64,000 nt of DNA from Parcubacteria group bacterium (GCA_002687175.1 NYZP01000002.1:1-64000); one strand, 5' to 3'; numbered from the stretch's first letter, positions 43,795 to 51,854 are shown. Translations and numbers: made by a program. Notes: generated by a model not told the origin, from the letters alone.

Positions 43795-43823
43795 TTGACA
43801 AAATTGAGATCCTGTGATAAACA
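43795..43823 (+). promoter_or_regulatory. Promoter of the 137-residue gene
   Basis: TTGACA (43795-43800), 17-base spacer, TAAACA (weak -10). The leader can pair GGTGCGTTGC (43855 on) with GCAACACC before the start codon. Confidence 0.5.
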
Positions 43824-43933
43824 TAGATTGCCTTTTGTGAGGAAAGGAAAACATGGTGCGTTGCAGTACCTTTCAAGTAGATAAATCAGCTAGGCCACTT
43901 ACGGCCACGCAACACCTCACAGGAGGAAGCACC

Positions 43934-44347
43934 ATGGGAAGCTTCGGCGGCTGGTTAACACCAGGAGGTGGATCATCAGGCCCTGACCCGCGAGAGCAGG
44001 TCGAGCGATCCATCAAAGAGCATGGTTGGGTTTTGGAAGCGGCTCGTGTAGCCTTTAATTCCCAAGACCCACTCCATTGCTACTACGGTGAAGACTGCAA
44101 CCCTGACGAATATCTTGGTTACGCTGAGGAATTTGTCAAAATGTTCGAACTGACAGATGTATATGTCGATACCATGGAAACGGTACGCGACAGACATCCA
44201 ATAACTTCTCTGGACTTTGTCCGGGAAATTGTCAGACGAACATTTGGCCCTTGTCAGTTTATCAGGGGTTGGGTTTCTTCGGAAGACATTGAAAACATCG
44301 CTCAGACTTTGGTCAATGGCGGTGTTAAGATGTCAGCTGAAGGATAG
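43934..44347 (+). CDS. GC-rich orphan protein, unknown
   Basis: 137 residues from the ATG at 43934, chosen for AGGAGG 7 bases upstream. An in-frame ATG at 43853 would add 27 residues and also has a purine-rich run before it. The protein opens with a Gly-rich tip (MGSFGGWLTPGGGSSGPDP), then is helical and acidic (EQVERSIKEHGWVLEAARVA, DEYLGYAEEFVKMFELTDVY). Cysteines in HCYYGEDC are close together. Nothing links it to a known family. Alone between 16S and a tRNA cluster with its own promoter and terminator. Confidence 0.55.
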   Translation: MGSFGGWLTPGGGSSGPDPREQVERSIKEHGWVLEAARVAFNSQDPLHCYYGEDCNPDEYLGYAEEFVKMFELTDVYVDTMETVRDRHPITSLDFVREIVRRTFGPCQFIRGWVSSEDIENIAQTLVNGGVKMSAEG

Positions 44348-44394
44348 GAGGATGCCTCCTCCTAACATGCAGTCGATGCCCAACCGCATCTCAC

Positions 44395-44433
44395 AACCGC
44401 TAGCGTATGTTTTTCGCCAGCGGTTATTTTTTA
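44395..44433 (+). terminator. Terminator of the 137-residue gene
   Basis: AACCGCTAGCG pairs with CGCCAGCGGTT, followed by ATTTTTT. Confidence 0.8.
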
Positions 44434-44441
44434 AAATAATA

Positions 44442-44470
44442 TTGACTAAACAGACTTTTATTGTTATATT
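44442..44470 (+). promoter_or_regulatory. Promoter of the tRNA cluster
   Basis: TTGACT, 17 bases, TATATT, 20 bp before tRNA-Ile. Confidence 0.75.
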
Positions 44471-44489
44471 AGTTTATGTTTAAAATTAA

Positions 44490-44566
44490 GGGCGATTAGC
44501 TCAGTTGGTTAGAGCGCGTCACTGATAATGACGAGGTCCGAGGTTCAAATCCTCGATCGCCCACCA
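44490..44566 (+). tRNA. tRNA-Ile (GAU)
   Basis: 77 nt, acceptor GGGCGAT/ATCGCCC, anticodon loop CTGATAA with GAT, T-loop GGTTCAAATCC, CCA encoded. First of three tRNAs behind one promoter. Confidence 0.95.
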
Positions 44567-44580
44567 TTATATATTAATAT

Positions 44581-44760
44581 GCCGAGTTAGCTCAGTGAGG
44601 TCCCAAACCTTCTGGTGAATCGGCCGAGTTAGCTCAGTGGTAGAGCGAAGGACTGAAAATCCTTGCGTCCCCAGTTCAATTCTGGGACTCGGCACCAGAA
44701 GGTTTGGGATAAACTCCGGACTGAAATTATTGTATCTCAATTCAGTTCCGGGACTTGGTA
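44581..44760 (+). repeat. Decayed tRNA-Phe copy split by an inverted-repeat unit holding an intact tRNA-Phe
   Basis: 44581-44597 repeats the first 17 nt of tRNA-Phe. Then TCCCAAACCTTCTGGTG (44601-44617) is the exact inverse of 44693-44709, which starts with the CACCA end of the intact tRNA. After it, 44718-44757 (GGACTGAAATTAT..., TTCAGTTCCGGGACTTGG) resembles the anticodon and 3' half of tRNA-Phe in decayed form. Confidence 0.6.
44623..44697 (+). tRNA. tRNA-Phe (GAA)
   Basis: 75 nt, acceptor GCCGAGT/ACTCGGC, anticodon GAA in ACTGAAAAT, T-arm CCAGTTCAATTCTGG, CCA encoded. Enclosed by 17-bp inverted repeats. Confidence 0.95.
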
Positions 44761-44794
44761 CAATATTTCTCTCCTAACGGAGTGAAAACATTGG

Positions 44795-44871
44795 CGGGGT
44801 GTGGCGCAGTTGGCTAGCGCGCGTCGTTTGGGACGATGAGGTCGTGGGTTCGAGTCCCACCACCCCGACCA
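44795..44871 (+). tRNA. tRNA-Pro (UGG)
   Basis: 77 nt, acceptor CGGGGTG/CACCCCG, loop TTTGGGA gives anticodon TGG, CCA encoded. Confidence 0.95.
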
Positions 44872-44877
44872 TCACAA

Positions 44878-44952
44878 CATAGCGTATTTATTATTGTTTG
44901 GACAGTATTAAAATTGTCATCCCTGCGAAAGCAGGGATCCAGAAACGCTATG
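44878..44952 (+). promoter_or_regulatory. Start-codon hairpin of the GIY-YIG gene
   Basis: CATAGCGT (44878-44885) pairs with ACGCTATG (44945-44952), whose ATG is the start codon. A 28-bp palindromic repeat lies in the loop. Compare 14060-14088 and 55243-55280. Confidence 0.65.
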
Positions 44953-45267
44953 ATGACCTATTACGTTTATATACTTGCCAGTAAAAGAAATGGAACGCTC
45001 TATGTTGGTGTTACTAATGACTTGGCAAGAAGGGCCTATGAGCATAGAGCAGGCTTAATTAAAGGTTTTACAAAAAAATACGGGGTTAAGGTGCTAGTTT
45101 ATTTTGAAGAGTTTGACGATATTGGTTTTGCAATTCAGAGGGAGAGAAATTTAAAAAAATGGAAACGTGACTGGAAATTAAATCTAATTGAGAGTTCTAA
45201 TCCGGACTGGGAAGATTTATACTTTGAATTAGATTAATACTGGATCCCTGCTTTCGCAGGGATGACA
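44915..45267. mobile_element. Inverted-repeat cassette carrying a GIY-YIG gene
   Basis: 28 bases (TGTCATCCCTGCGAAAGCAG and eight more, 44915-44942) recur exactly inverted at 45240-45267. Each copy is itself a hairpin (CCCTGC-GAAA-GCAGGG). The pair brackets one gene and sits between tRNA-Pro and tRNA-Gly. Similar wording is a common REP-type repeat in many bacteria. Confidence 0.7.
44950..45237 (+). CDS. GIY-YIG domain nuclease-like protein
   Basis: 95 residues from the ATG at 44950 (a second ATG follows directly). GIY-YIG (UvrC-like single-domain) pattern: YYVYILASKRNGTLYVGVTN, with the GVTNDLARRAYEH arginine motif, then a basic EKDDIGFAIQRERNLKKWKR-like helix. The catalytic GIY-YIG strands read VYI and LYVGV. 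Such single-domain proteins are widespread and poorly understood. Carried by a repeat-bounded cassette among tRNA genes, with no ribosome site and a start-codon hairpin. Confidence 0.88.
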   Translation: MMTYYVYILASKRNGTLYVGVTNDLARRAYEHRAGLIKGFTKKYGVKVLVYFEEFDDIGFAIQRERNLKKWKRDWKLNLIESSNPDWEDLYFELD

Positions 45268-45276
45268 GAAAAGTGT

Positions 45277-45351
45277 GCGGGTATAGTATAGTGGCTATTA
45301 TGTCAGGTTTCCAACCTGAAGAGGCGGGTTCGATTCCCGCTACCCGCTCCA
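45277..45351 (+). tRNA. tRNA-Gly (UCC)
   Basis: 75 nt, acceptor GCGGGTA/TACCCGC, anticodon TCC in GGTTTCCAACC, CCA encoded. It lies 9 bp after the right repeat of the GIY-YIG cassette. Confidence 0.93.
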
Positions 45352-45371
45352 AGAGTAAATCGCCTTCAGGC

Positions 45372-45400
45372 CCGCTTAGTCGCGAGACTAGCGGTTTTTT
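45372..45400 (+). terminator. Terminator of the tRNA cluster
   Basis: CCGCTTAGTC-GCGA-GACTAGCGG with one bulge, then six Ts. Confidence 0.85.
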
Positions 45401-45450
45401 GATATAATTCAATCAGCAAAAATTCTAAAAAAGAAAGTAGCAACTAAAGC

Positions 45451-46371
45451 ATGAATGATAAGATAATCTTCGTAATAGGTCATCCTAGGTCGGGCACAAC
45501 TTTATTAAATAAGGTGTTGTTAGCCCATCCTAAAATTAACTTTATTACTTTTGAGTTTAACGATTTATCTTATTTTTACTTTAATCAACATTTATATGAA
45601 AAATATGGTAAAGAAAAATATTTAATGATGACTAAAGATTTTTTTAAACATCCTTGGATTCAACTATCTTTGATTCAACAACCAGTAGAAAGCATCAAGA
45701 CAAGTAATATCAATACAAATAATTTTCAACAGTTCGTCCATAGTTTTTTAAATGAATTTAGACTTCCAAAAGATAACAATCTAATTGGCATAAAGATATC
45801 TGATAATATTACCAATAATGTTTCGATGATCGCTCAAATTTTTAAGGATGCTCACTGTGTTCATATTATTCGTGATCCACGGGATATTTTTCTTTCAACG
45901 AAAAAAAACTTTGGAACAGTCAGCCCTTTTTATGGAGGAAAATCTTGGGCGGAAAATGTCAGCCAGATTATGTCACTTAAGAATGAGTTGAAGCATTATT
46001 ATGAATTACGATACGAACAATTTGTGACTAATTCAAAAGAAGAGTTAGAAAAACTGTGCTCTTTTTTAGGGGTAGATTTTGATAATCAAATGTTAGAGTT
46101 TTATAAAAAAATAATTAATCCTTCTAAGTCTCATTCTCTCCTGACAAAAAAAATTGTTACTAATAATTTTAACAAATGGCAAACAAATCTTAGTGATAAA
46201 AAGTTGGAATTACTCTATGCTGGAGCCGGTGCCAAGATTTTTCAGCTTGGATATTCTGACAAAGAACATAATAGCAGAATAAGTTTCTTGGAAAGATTAA
46301 AGGAATTTATTTTGGAGAAAAGCAGATTGTCAGTGCCGCTGGTTTTAGTCCGGCAGAGTTTGCCCAGGTAA
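45451..46371 (+). CDS. Sulfotransferase family protein, 3' end replaced
   Basis: PAPS-dependent sulfotransferase. The first 285 or so residues are family-like: the 5'-phosphosulfate loop VIGHPRSGTTLLNKVLLAHP (5-24), the 3'-phosphate motif IIRDPRDIFLSTKKNFG and a C-terminal EELEKLCSFLGVDFD helix. From about nt 46317 the DNA changes to GC-rich dihydroorotate dehydrogenase sequence in another frame, so the last 18 or so residues (EKSRLSVPLVLVRQ...) are not native. The active-site motifs are intact. It may modify a glycan or lipid; no partner is seen. Confidence 0.8.
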   Translation: MNDKIIFVIGHPRSGTTLLNKVLLAHPKINFITFEFNDLSYFYFNQHLYEKYGKEKYLMMTKDFFKHPWIQLSLIQQPVESIKTSNINTNNFQQFVHSFLNEFRLPKDNNLIGIKISDNITNNVSMIAQIFKDAHCVHIIRDPRDIFLSTKKNFGTVSPFYGGKSWAENVSQIMSLKNELKHYYELRYEQFVTNSKEELEKLCSFLGVDFDNQMLEFYKKIINPSKSHSLLTKKIVTNNFNKWQTNLSDKKLELLYAGAGAKIFQLGYSDKEHNSRISFLERLKEFILEKSRLSVPLVLVRQSLPR

Positions 46372-46949
46372 CGGGAGTAATTTTTAACGCCGGTGCCGAC
46401 GTTGCTGAAGAGAACCTAGGCTGTCCCAACGTTTGGGATGGTGGTGCACAAAAAGGTATCGCCTCTTTTAGCCCCGTGGCGACTCACGAGATACTTGAAG
46501 CAGTCGAGAGAGAAGTTGGCGTTGATGCCAACATTTTGGTCAAGCTCTCGCCTTTTTCTAACCCGGCAGACCTGAGCGAAGTTGCCTCAGTGCTTGGAGA
46601 GTCTAAGTTAGTCAAAGCGGTAGTTACCTGTAATACTTTTCCCAACGCTTTTGCCATTGACGGAGATGGCGATCCCTGGATTTCCCCTGGCGGTGGTTTG
46701 GCGGGAATGGCAGGACCGGCTCTTAAGCCAATTGGCATGGGTCAAGTTAAGCAGTTTCGGGCTCAGCTTCCAGAGCGTATTCAGATCGTTGGCGTTGGTG
46801 GAATTCGTTCAGGGCAGGATGTTCTTGATTATTTACGAGCCGGTGCGGACGCGGTGGCCATTGCCACCAGCTTAGTGGAGGAAGGTCCGGCGGTGTTCAG
46901 CAGAATACTTTCCGAGTATGTCGATTTGGTCGAATCGGGAGAAAATTAA
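46317..46949 (+). pseudogene. pyrD: Dihydroorotate dehydrogenase fragment lacking its 5' part
   Basis: From about 46317 a second frame reads KQIVSAAGFSPAEFAQVTG, then ADVAEENLGCPNVWDGGAQK, LVKLSPFSNPADL, NTFPNAFAID, GGGLAGMAGPALKPI and VGVGGIRSGQDVLDYLRAGA, the FMN-binding core of class 1 dihydroorotate dehydrogenase (pyrimidine synthesis). About the first 95 residues of a 300-residue enzyme, including the start, are missing; the first internal ATG is at 46476. The sequence is GC-rich like the other solitary genes and keeps its own terminator. It is a remnant, or an assembly chimera with the sulfotransferase gene. Confidence 0.75.
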
Positions 46950-46982
46950 TCCGGAGGAGTTGACAGTAGTTACTGTCGTTGG

Positions 46983-47018
46983 CTTGATTGACTGAAAATG
47001 GTTGATCAAGTTTTTTTT
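46983..47018 (+). terminator. Terminator after the pyrD fragment
   Basis: CTTGAT...ATCAAG hairpin with eight Ts. Confidence 0.8.
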
Positions 47019-47025
47019 GTCACTA

Positions 47026-47054
47026 TTGACAAAAAAGGTTATATATGCTAAGGT
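47026..47054 (+). promoter_or_regulatory. Promoter of the 3D-domain gene
   Basis: TTGACA (47026-47031), 17 bases, TAAGGT (47049-47054), 40 bp before the start. Confidence 0.65.
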
Positions 47055-47094
47055 GTTTAACTTTCTCAAAAGGGAATTTTTTAATACTTTATCT

Positions 47095-47616
47095 ATGAAA
47101 ACCATTAAATCACTGAGAAAAATTAGTAATCATAAACTTGAACTATTAGTGCTTTTTGCTCTGGTTTTTGAGTTTATTTTTCCTCGCTACAGTTTAGCGG
47201 TTGATCCAATTGAGCTGGATCAAAGCATTATGTTGCCCGAATTAGTCATCAAGTCTGTTATAGAGGAAAATAGTGAGGTTTCTTTAATCGCTCCATCTAG
47301 AGAAGTTGAAATTTTAAATACTTATCACGTACCAATCACCGCTTATTCCTCAACTGTTGACCAAACTGACAGCACTCCTTGTATTACCGCCAATGGTTTC
47401 GATTTGTGTGCGCACAATCAAGAAGATGTTATTGCTGCTAATTTTTTACCATTTGGTACTAAGGTCAGAATTCCCGAATATTATGGTGATCGGATTTTTA
47501 CTGTTCAGGACAGAATGAATGCTCGATATTACTACCGAGCTGATATCTGGATGAAGGTCAGAGCTGATGCTATCAAATGGGGCTTGATTTATACAACTAT
47601 TGAAGTTGTTGACTAA
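47095..47616 (+). CDS. Secreted 3D-domain protein
   Basis: 173 residues from the ATG at 47095. Signal sequence MKTIKSLRK then hydrophobic LELLVLFALVFEFIFP, a likely cleavage after SLA, a 70-residue linker, and a C-terminal 3D domain (named for three Asp): PITAYSSTVDQTDSTPCITA, LPFGTKVRIPEYYGDRIFTV, QDRMNARYYYRADIWM. The 3D fold is a double-psi barrel related to MltA and RpfA-type enzymes, so a peptidoglycan-lytic role is likely. The two conserved cysteines could form a disulfide. Confidence 0.85.
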   Translation: MKTIKSLRKISNHKLELLVLFALVFEFIFPRYSLAVDPIELDQSIMLPELVIKSVIEENSEVSLIAPSREVEILNTYHVPITAYSSTVDQTDSTPCITANGFDLCAHNQEDVIAANFLPFGTKVRIPEYYGDRIFTVQDRMNARYYYRADIWMKVRADAIKWGLIYTTIEVVD

Positions 47617-47708
47617 ATTGAATAAAAAACATGGTGGCTTGTCGCCGAATCTTTTAGTAGAGGTTAGGTTGATTTAAAAGCCTTTTTTTGTTAGACTAAT
47701 CTAGTCCT

Positions 47709-47782
<74 letters not shown>

Positions 47783-47784
47783 AA

Positions 47785-47879
47785 TTAGCAAATGGCAAAT
47801 AGCATTTTGCAAATCTGCTACAATCGATTAGCCATTAGCCATTAGCCATTAGCCATTAGCCATTAGCCATTAGCCATTT
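47785..47879. repeat. Iterated 7-bp repeat abutting the infB start
   Basis: Seven GCCATTA units in a row (47831-47879) end exactly at the infB ATG. Upstream, 47786-47814 (TTAGCAAATGGCAAATAGC...) is built of loosely inverted GCAAATG units, so the pair could fold. Confidence 0.85.
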
Positions 47880-49871
47880 ATGAATGTAACCGAATTAGCT
47901 AGACGTTTAAAGATACCCAGCAAAGAACTGCTCGAAATTTTACCAGCAGTTGGTTTTGATATTGGTCGTCGAGCAATTAAAATTGACAACCGTCAAGCTC
48001 AACGAATTGTTGAACAGTGGCCTCGTCTTTATGCTAAGTATAAAGAATCAATTGATGAAGAAAAAGAGGAAGAAATTCTTGCCGAAGAAATACCGGCCGA
48101 GCAAAAACAGGTCACAATTCCTCAAACTGTCAGAGTCAAGGATTTTGCTGATATGCTAAAGTTACCTTTGCCAAAAGTTATGGCTGAGTTGATGAAAAAT
48201 GGTGTGTTGTCTTCAATGAATGAGGAAATTGATTTTGACACTGCCGCTATTGTTGGTGAAGAGCTGGGCTATGAAATATTGTCTGGATCCTCTAAAGGTG
48301 AGGAAAATGAAAAAACTACTTCTGAAAAACTGGAAACTTTATTAACCGAAGATGACAAAGCTAAGCTAGAATCTCGACCGCCGGTAATCGTTATAATGGG
48401 TCATGTTGACCATGGTAAGACTAAGTTACTTGATGCCATTCGAACAACTAATGTGGTGGCTGGAGAAAGTGGTGGAATCACTCAGCACATTGGAGCCTAT
48501 CAGGTGAAAAAAAATAATAAGTTAATTACGTTTATTGATACTCCCGGTCATGAAGCTTTTACCACTATGCGTTCTCGGGGAGCTAGAGTTGCCGATATTG
48601 CAATATTGGTGATTGCCGCTGATGACAGTATTCAACCTCAAACAAAAGAGTCAATTAAAATTATTAAATCGGCCGGACTACCAATGATTGTGGCGATTAA
48701 TAAAATAGACAAACCAGACGCTAATCCAGAAAAAGTTAAGCAGGATTTAGCCAGCCTTAATTTAACTCCCGAAGAATGGGGTGGTAGCACAATTATCGTA
48801 CCAATTTCCGCTAAGGAAGGTACTGGCCTTGATGATTTATTAGAAATGGTTTTATTGGTTGCTGAGACTGAAAAAGATCAAATTTTGGCTAATCCAAATA
48901 AATCGGCAGTCGGTACTATTATTGAATCCCATGTTAATCCAGGCGAAGGGCCAGTGGCCACTATTTTAGTACAAAGTGGTACTTTAAAAACCGGTGATCA
49001 AGTTGAAGTGGCTGGCACGTTTTATGGCCGAATTAGAGTAATGAAAGATTATAATAACAAGAATATTGATTCAGTAGGTCCTTCAGCGCCAGTTAAAATT
49101 TTAGGACTAAAGGCTGCTCCCAGTGTTGGTGATATTTTGCAGGTAACGTCAACCGGTGGTAAAAATAAAAAAGTAAAAAAATATGAACTGCGTCAACAAG
49201 CGGTGGCCTATAGTAAGTTAGCAGAAGTCAGCGAAAATGACAGCAAAGATTTAAAACCTTTAAATATAGTTTTAAAAGCCGATGTTTTAGGTTCTCTAGA
49301 GGCGATCATTGCTTCTTTAACTAAACTGGAACATCCAGAAGTTTTTTTAAATATTGTTAGCAAGGGCTTAGGTAATATTACCGAGGGAGACATTAATCGG
49401 GCTGAGGCAAGCCAGGCAATTATTATTGGTTTTCATACCAAGCCATCTCAACAAGTTGAAAATTTAGCCAAGGAAAAAAAGGTTACGATTGAACTTTATG
49501 AGGTTATCTATAAATTAATTGAAGAAGTTAAAGCTAAACTGGAACAATTGTTATCTCCAGAAGTTATCAAAACGGAACTCGGTAAATTGAAAGTTTTGGC
49601 AGTTTTTAATAAGGCTGACAAATCAATGGTAATTGGTGGTAGCGTCACTAAAGGAAAAATTATTTCCGGAGCAAAAGTAAATGTGTTACGCGACAAAAAA
49701 ATAATGGCCAAAGGGGTCGTTACCCAAGTCCAAGTTAATAAGGTTGATGTCAATGAAGCAACAGCTGGTCAAGAATGTGGCCTTAAGTATGAAGGTAAGA
49801 CAGTGATTACCGAAGGTGATACCTTGGAAGTGTATCAAGAGGAAATAAAGGATAAAAAATTAGACAGCTAA
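47880..49871 (+). CDS. infB: Translation initiation factor IF-2
   Basis: GTPase that brings initiator tRNA to the ribosome. 663 residues: short N-terminal domains (two IF2-N modules, MNVTELARRLKIPSKELLE and VRVKDFADMLKLPLPKVM), G1 GHVDHGKT (174-181), G3 DTPGHEAF, G4 NKID and the C-terminal initiator-tRNA domain (KLKVLAVFNKADKSMVIGGS). All GTPase motifs are intact. A tandem 7-bp repeat runs up to the ATG, leaving no ribosome site. rbfA begins 1 bp after its stop; infB-rbfA-nrnA is the usual order. Confidence 0.96.
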   Translation: MNVTELARRLKIPSKELLEILPAVGFDIGRRAIKIDNRQAQRIVEQWPRLYAKYKESIDEEKEEEILAEEIPAEQKQVTIPQTVRVKDFADMLKLPLPKVMAELMKNGVLSSMNEEIDFDTAAIVGEELGYEILSGSSKGEENEKTTSEKLETLLTEDDKAKLESRPPVIVIMGHVDHGKTKLLDAIRTTNVVAGESGGITQHIGAYQVKKNNKLITFIDTPGHEAFTTMRSRGARVADIAILVIAADDSIQPQTKESIKIIKSAGLPMIVAINKIDKPDANPEKVKQDLASLNLTPEEWGGSTIIVPISAKEGTGLDDLLEMVLLVAETEKDQILANPNKSAVGTIIESHVNPGEGPVATILVQSGTLKTGDQVEVAGTFYGRIRVMKDYNNKNIDSVGPSAPVKILGLKAAPSVGDILQVTSTGGKNKKVKKYELRQQAVAYSKLAEVSENDSKDLKPLNIVLKADVLGSLEAIIASLTKLEHPEVFLNIVSKGLGNITEGDINRAEASQAIIIGFHTKPSQQVENLAKEKKVTIELYEVIYKLIEEVKAKLEQLLSPEVIKTELGKLKVLAVFNKADKSMVIGGSVTKGKIISGAKVNVLRDKKIMAKGVVTQVQVNKVDVNEATAGQECGLKYEGKTVITEGDTLEVYQEEIKDKKLDS

Positions 49872-49872
49872 A

Positions 49873-50214
49873 ATGTCTCATCGAATTTTACAGATTAATG
49901 AGCTAATTAGGCAAGAGCTTAATAACCTAATCTTAACTGAGATTGAATTGCCCAAGAATAGTTTAGCCACTATTATAAAAGTTGAAACTTCTAAAGACTT
50001 GCGGCATGCCAAGGTTTGGTTAAGTATAATACCAACCAGTTACACTAAGAAAGTTTTAGATAGATTCAGGGGTAAAGCTGGACATTTACAATATCTGCTA
50101 AATAAAAAATTGACAATGAAGCCATTGCCTCGTTTAAGTTTTGATATTGATGAAACCGAAAGAAAAGCCGGAGGCATAGAAGAACTACTTGACCGAATTA
50201 GAGAAAAAGGTTAG
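49873..50214 (+). CDS. rbfA: Ribosome-binding factor A
   Basis: 113 residues. Helps 16S 5'-end maturation in the 30S particle. The KH-like fold is visible: HRILQINELIRQELNNLILT, KDLRHAKVWLSIIPTS and a C-terminal PRLSFDIDETERKAGGIEEL. It follows infB by one base and precedes nrnA by 11, so all three are co-transcribed. Confidence 0.9.
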   Translation: MSHRILQINELIRQELNNLILTEIELPKNSLATIIKVETSKDLRHAKVWLSIIPTSYTKKVLDRFRGKAGHLQYLLNKKLTMKPLPRLSFDIDETERKAGGIEELLDRIREKG

Positions 50215-50225
50215 GATAGTTGGCT

Positions 50226-51197
50226 ATGGAAATTTCCGAAGTAAGTCAAAAAATTCATTCGCAAATAAATAAAGCGGAACATATTTTACTAATTGCCCAT
50301 CAAAATCCCGATGCTGACTGTTTGGGTAGTTTGGTGGTATTTAGTTCTTGGTTGGAATCTTTAAATAAGAACCATACCAGATTTTGTTTACATCAACCAC
50401 CACCAAATCTAACTTGGTTAGTTAATTTTGAACCTTTGGTTAATGACCCCGAATACTTGATCAAGCAGCCTTATGATTTGGTGATAGTTTTAGACTCTGG
50501 TGATTTAAAATATGCAGGTGTAGACAATATTTTACCAAAACTTAGTCCTCAGCCAAAAGTTATTAATATTGATCACCATGCCACTAACCAGAATTTTGGT
50601 GATATTAATCTAGTAAACACCCAATCAGTTTCGACGACCGAAATAGTTTACCAACTTTTTAAGACCTTAAAGATCAGGATTGATGCCAAGGTGGCCAGCG
50701 CGATGTTGGCAGGCATCATCTATGATACCTATAATTTTACCAACCCTAATACTAATCATCAATCATTGGAAACTGCTTCTCAGCTACTTTTGTCCGGTGC
50801 CCAGCTAGGCACTGTCAGTGATTCAATCCTAAAAACTAAAAGTATTGATACTTTAAAAATTTGGGGAGAAATTTTAACACGCTTAAGTCACTGCCATAAA
50901 TTTAATGTAGTCAGTACAGTTGTTACCCGTCAGGACTTAGCCGATAATTTAGCTGATAGTGAAGTAACCGAAGGAGTAGCTAATTTTTTAAATAATTTAA
51001 CAGGCGTCAAGGCTGCGCTGATCTTACAAGAACAGGCAGACGGTTCTATCAAGGGTAGTTTTCGAACTAATAATGACTTGATTGATGTCTCAAAATTAGC
51101 TAGAATATTAGGTGGTGGAGGCCACAAGAAGGCCGCCGGGTTTAAGATCAAAGGCCAGCTAAAAAAGACGAGAAGTGGAAGTTGGCAGATTGTGTAA
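50226..51197 (+). CDS. nrnA: DHH-family phosphoesterase (NrnA-like)
   Basis: 323 residues, nanoRNase/pAp phosphatase type. The start taken is ATG 50226, with GGATAG upstream; a TTG six bases earlier is possible. DHH motifs are AHQNPDADCLGSL, VIVLDSGD, INIDHHATNQNFGD and a DHHA1 end GGGGHKKAAGF. It degrades 2-5-nt RNA pieces and 3',5'-bisphosphate nucleotides left by RNase Y-type decay. Third gene of infB-rbfA-nrnA. A gene-less inverted repeat separates it from clpP. Confidence 0.88.
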   Translation: MEISEVSQKIHSQINKAEHILLIAHQNPDADCLGSLVVFSSWLESLNKNHTRFCLHQPPPNLTWLVNFEPLVNDPEYLIKQPYDLVIVLDSGDLKYAGVDNILPKLSPQPKVINIDHHATNQNFGDINLVNTQSVSTTEIVYQLFKTLKIRIDAKVASAMLAGIIYDTYNFTNPNTNHQSLETASQLLLSGAQLGTVSDSILKTKSIDTLKIWGEILTRLSHCHKFNVVSTVVTRQDLADNLADSEVTEGVANFLNNLTGVKAALILQEQADGSIKGSFRTNNDLIDVSKLARILGGGGHKKAAGFKIKGQLKKTRSGSWQIV

Positions 51198-51277
51198 GTG
51201 AATATAGAATCTGGAATGTGGAATTAGGATAAAAGTCTAATCCCCTATTCCAGATTCCTAATTCCTAATTCCTATAT
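51195..51277. repeat. Gene-less iterated-repeat hairpin between nrnA and clpP
   Basis: Left AATATAGAATCTGGAATGTG..., right ATTCCAGATTCCTAATTCCT... with three ATTCCTA units. The two arms are inverted, imperfect copies; the right arm ends at the clpP start. Confidence 0.6.
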
Positions 51278-51278
51278 T

Positions 51279-51854
51279 ATGCATTTAATACCAACAGTTA
51301 TCGAAAAATCAAATTACGGTGAGCGAGCCTATGATATCTATTCTCGTCTGCTTAAGGATAGAATTATTTTTCTAGGTTCACCAATTGACGACGTGGTCGC
51401 TAATACGGTTATTGCACAGCTTTTATTTTTAGAAAGCGAAGATGCTAAAAAAGATATTAAGCTTTATGTTAACAGTCCTGGTGGTTCGGTTACTTCAGGT
51501 TTAGCAATTTATGACACTATGGAATATGTTAAACCAGATATCATGACCATCTGTATCGGAACCGCTGCTTCTATGGGCGCTGTCTTATTAGCGGCTGGAG
51601 CTAAAGGAAAAAGAATAGCTTTACCCAATGCCGAAGTAATGCTACATCAGGTAATGGGTGGAGCAGAAGGTCAAGCCACTGACGTTAAGATTAGAGCGGA
51701 ACATATTTTAAAAATCAAAGACCGGTTAAATTTGATTTTAGCAAAACATACCAGTCAACCGGTTAAGAAAATTGAGGAAGATACAGATAGAGACAATTTT
51801 ATGAATACCGAGCAAGCTAAAAGTTATGGTTTGGTTGACAAAATTATCAAGTAG
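51279..51854 (+). CDS. clpP: ATP-dependent Clp protease proteolytic subunit
   Basis: 191 residues. Serine protease that forms the barrel fed by ClpX or ClpC. Catalytic triad Ser98 (GTAASMG), His123 (VMLHQVMGG) and Asp172 (TDRDNFM); N-terminal LIPTVIEKSNYGERAYDIYS and YVNSPGGSVTSGLAIYDT are standard. Its 3' end carries the promoter of the T-box leader. No Clp ATPase lies in the window. Confidence 0.97.
   Translation: MHLIPTVIEKSNYGERAYDIYSRLLKDRIIFLGSPIDDVVANTVIAQLLFLESEDAKKDIKLYVNSPGGSVTSGLAIYDTMEYVKPDIMTICIGTAASMGAVLLAAGAKGKRIALPNAEVMLHQVMGGAEGQATDVKIRAEHILKIKDRLNLILAKHTSQPVKKIEEDTDRDNFMNTEQAKSYGLVDKIIK

Noticed and set aside
43679..43876. Minus-strand frame after 16S
   Set aside because: Overlaps a REP-like palindrome, a terminator and a promoter.
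47831..47879. Regular repeats before infB as a CRISPR array
   Set aside because: Units are 7 bp with no spacers, and there are no cas genes in the window.
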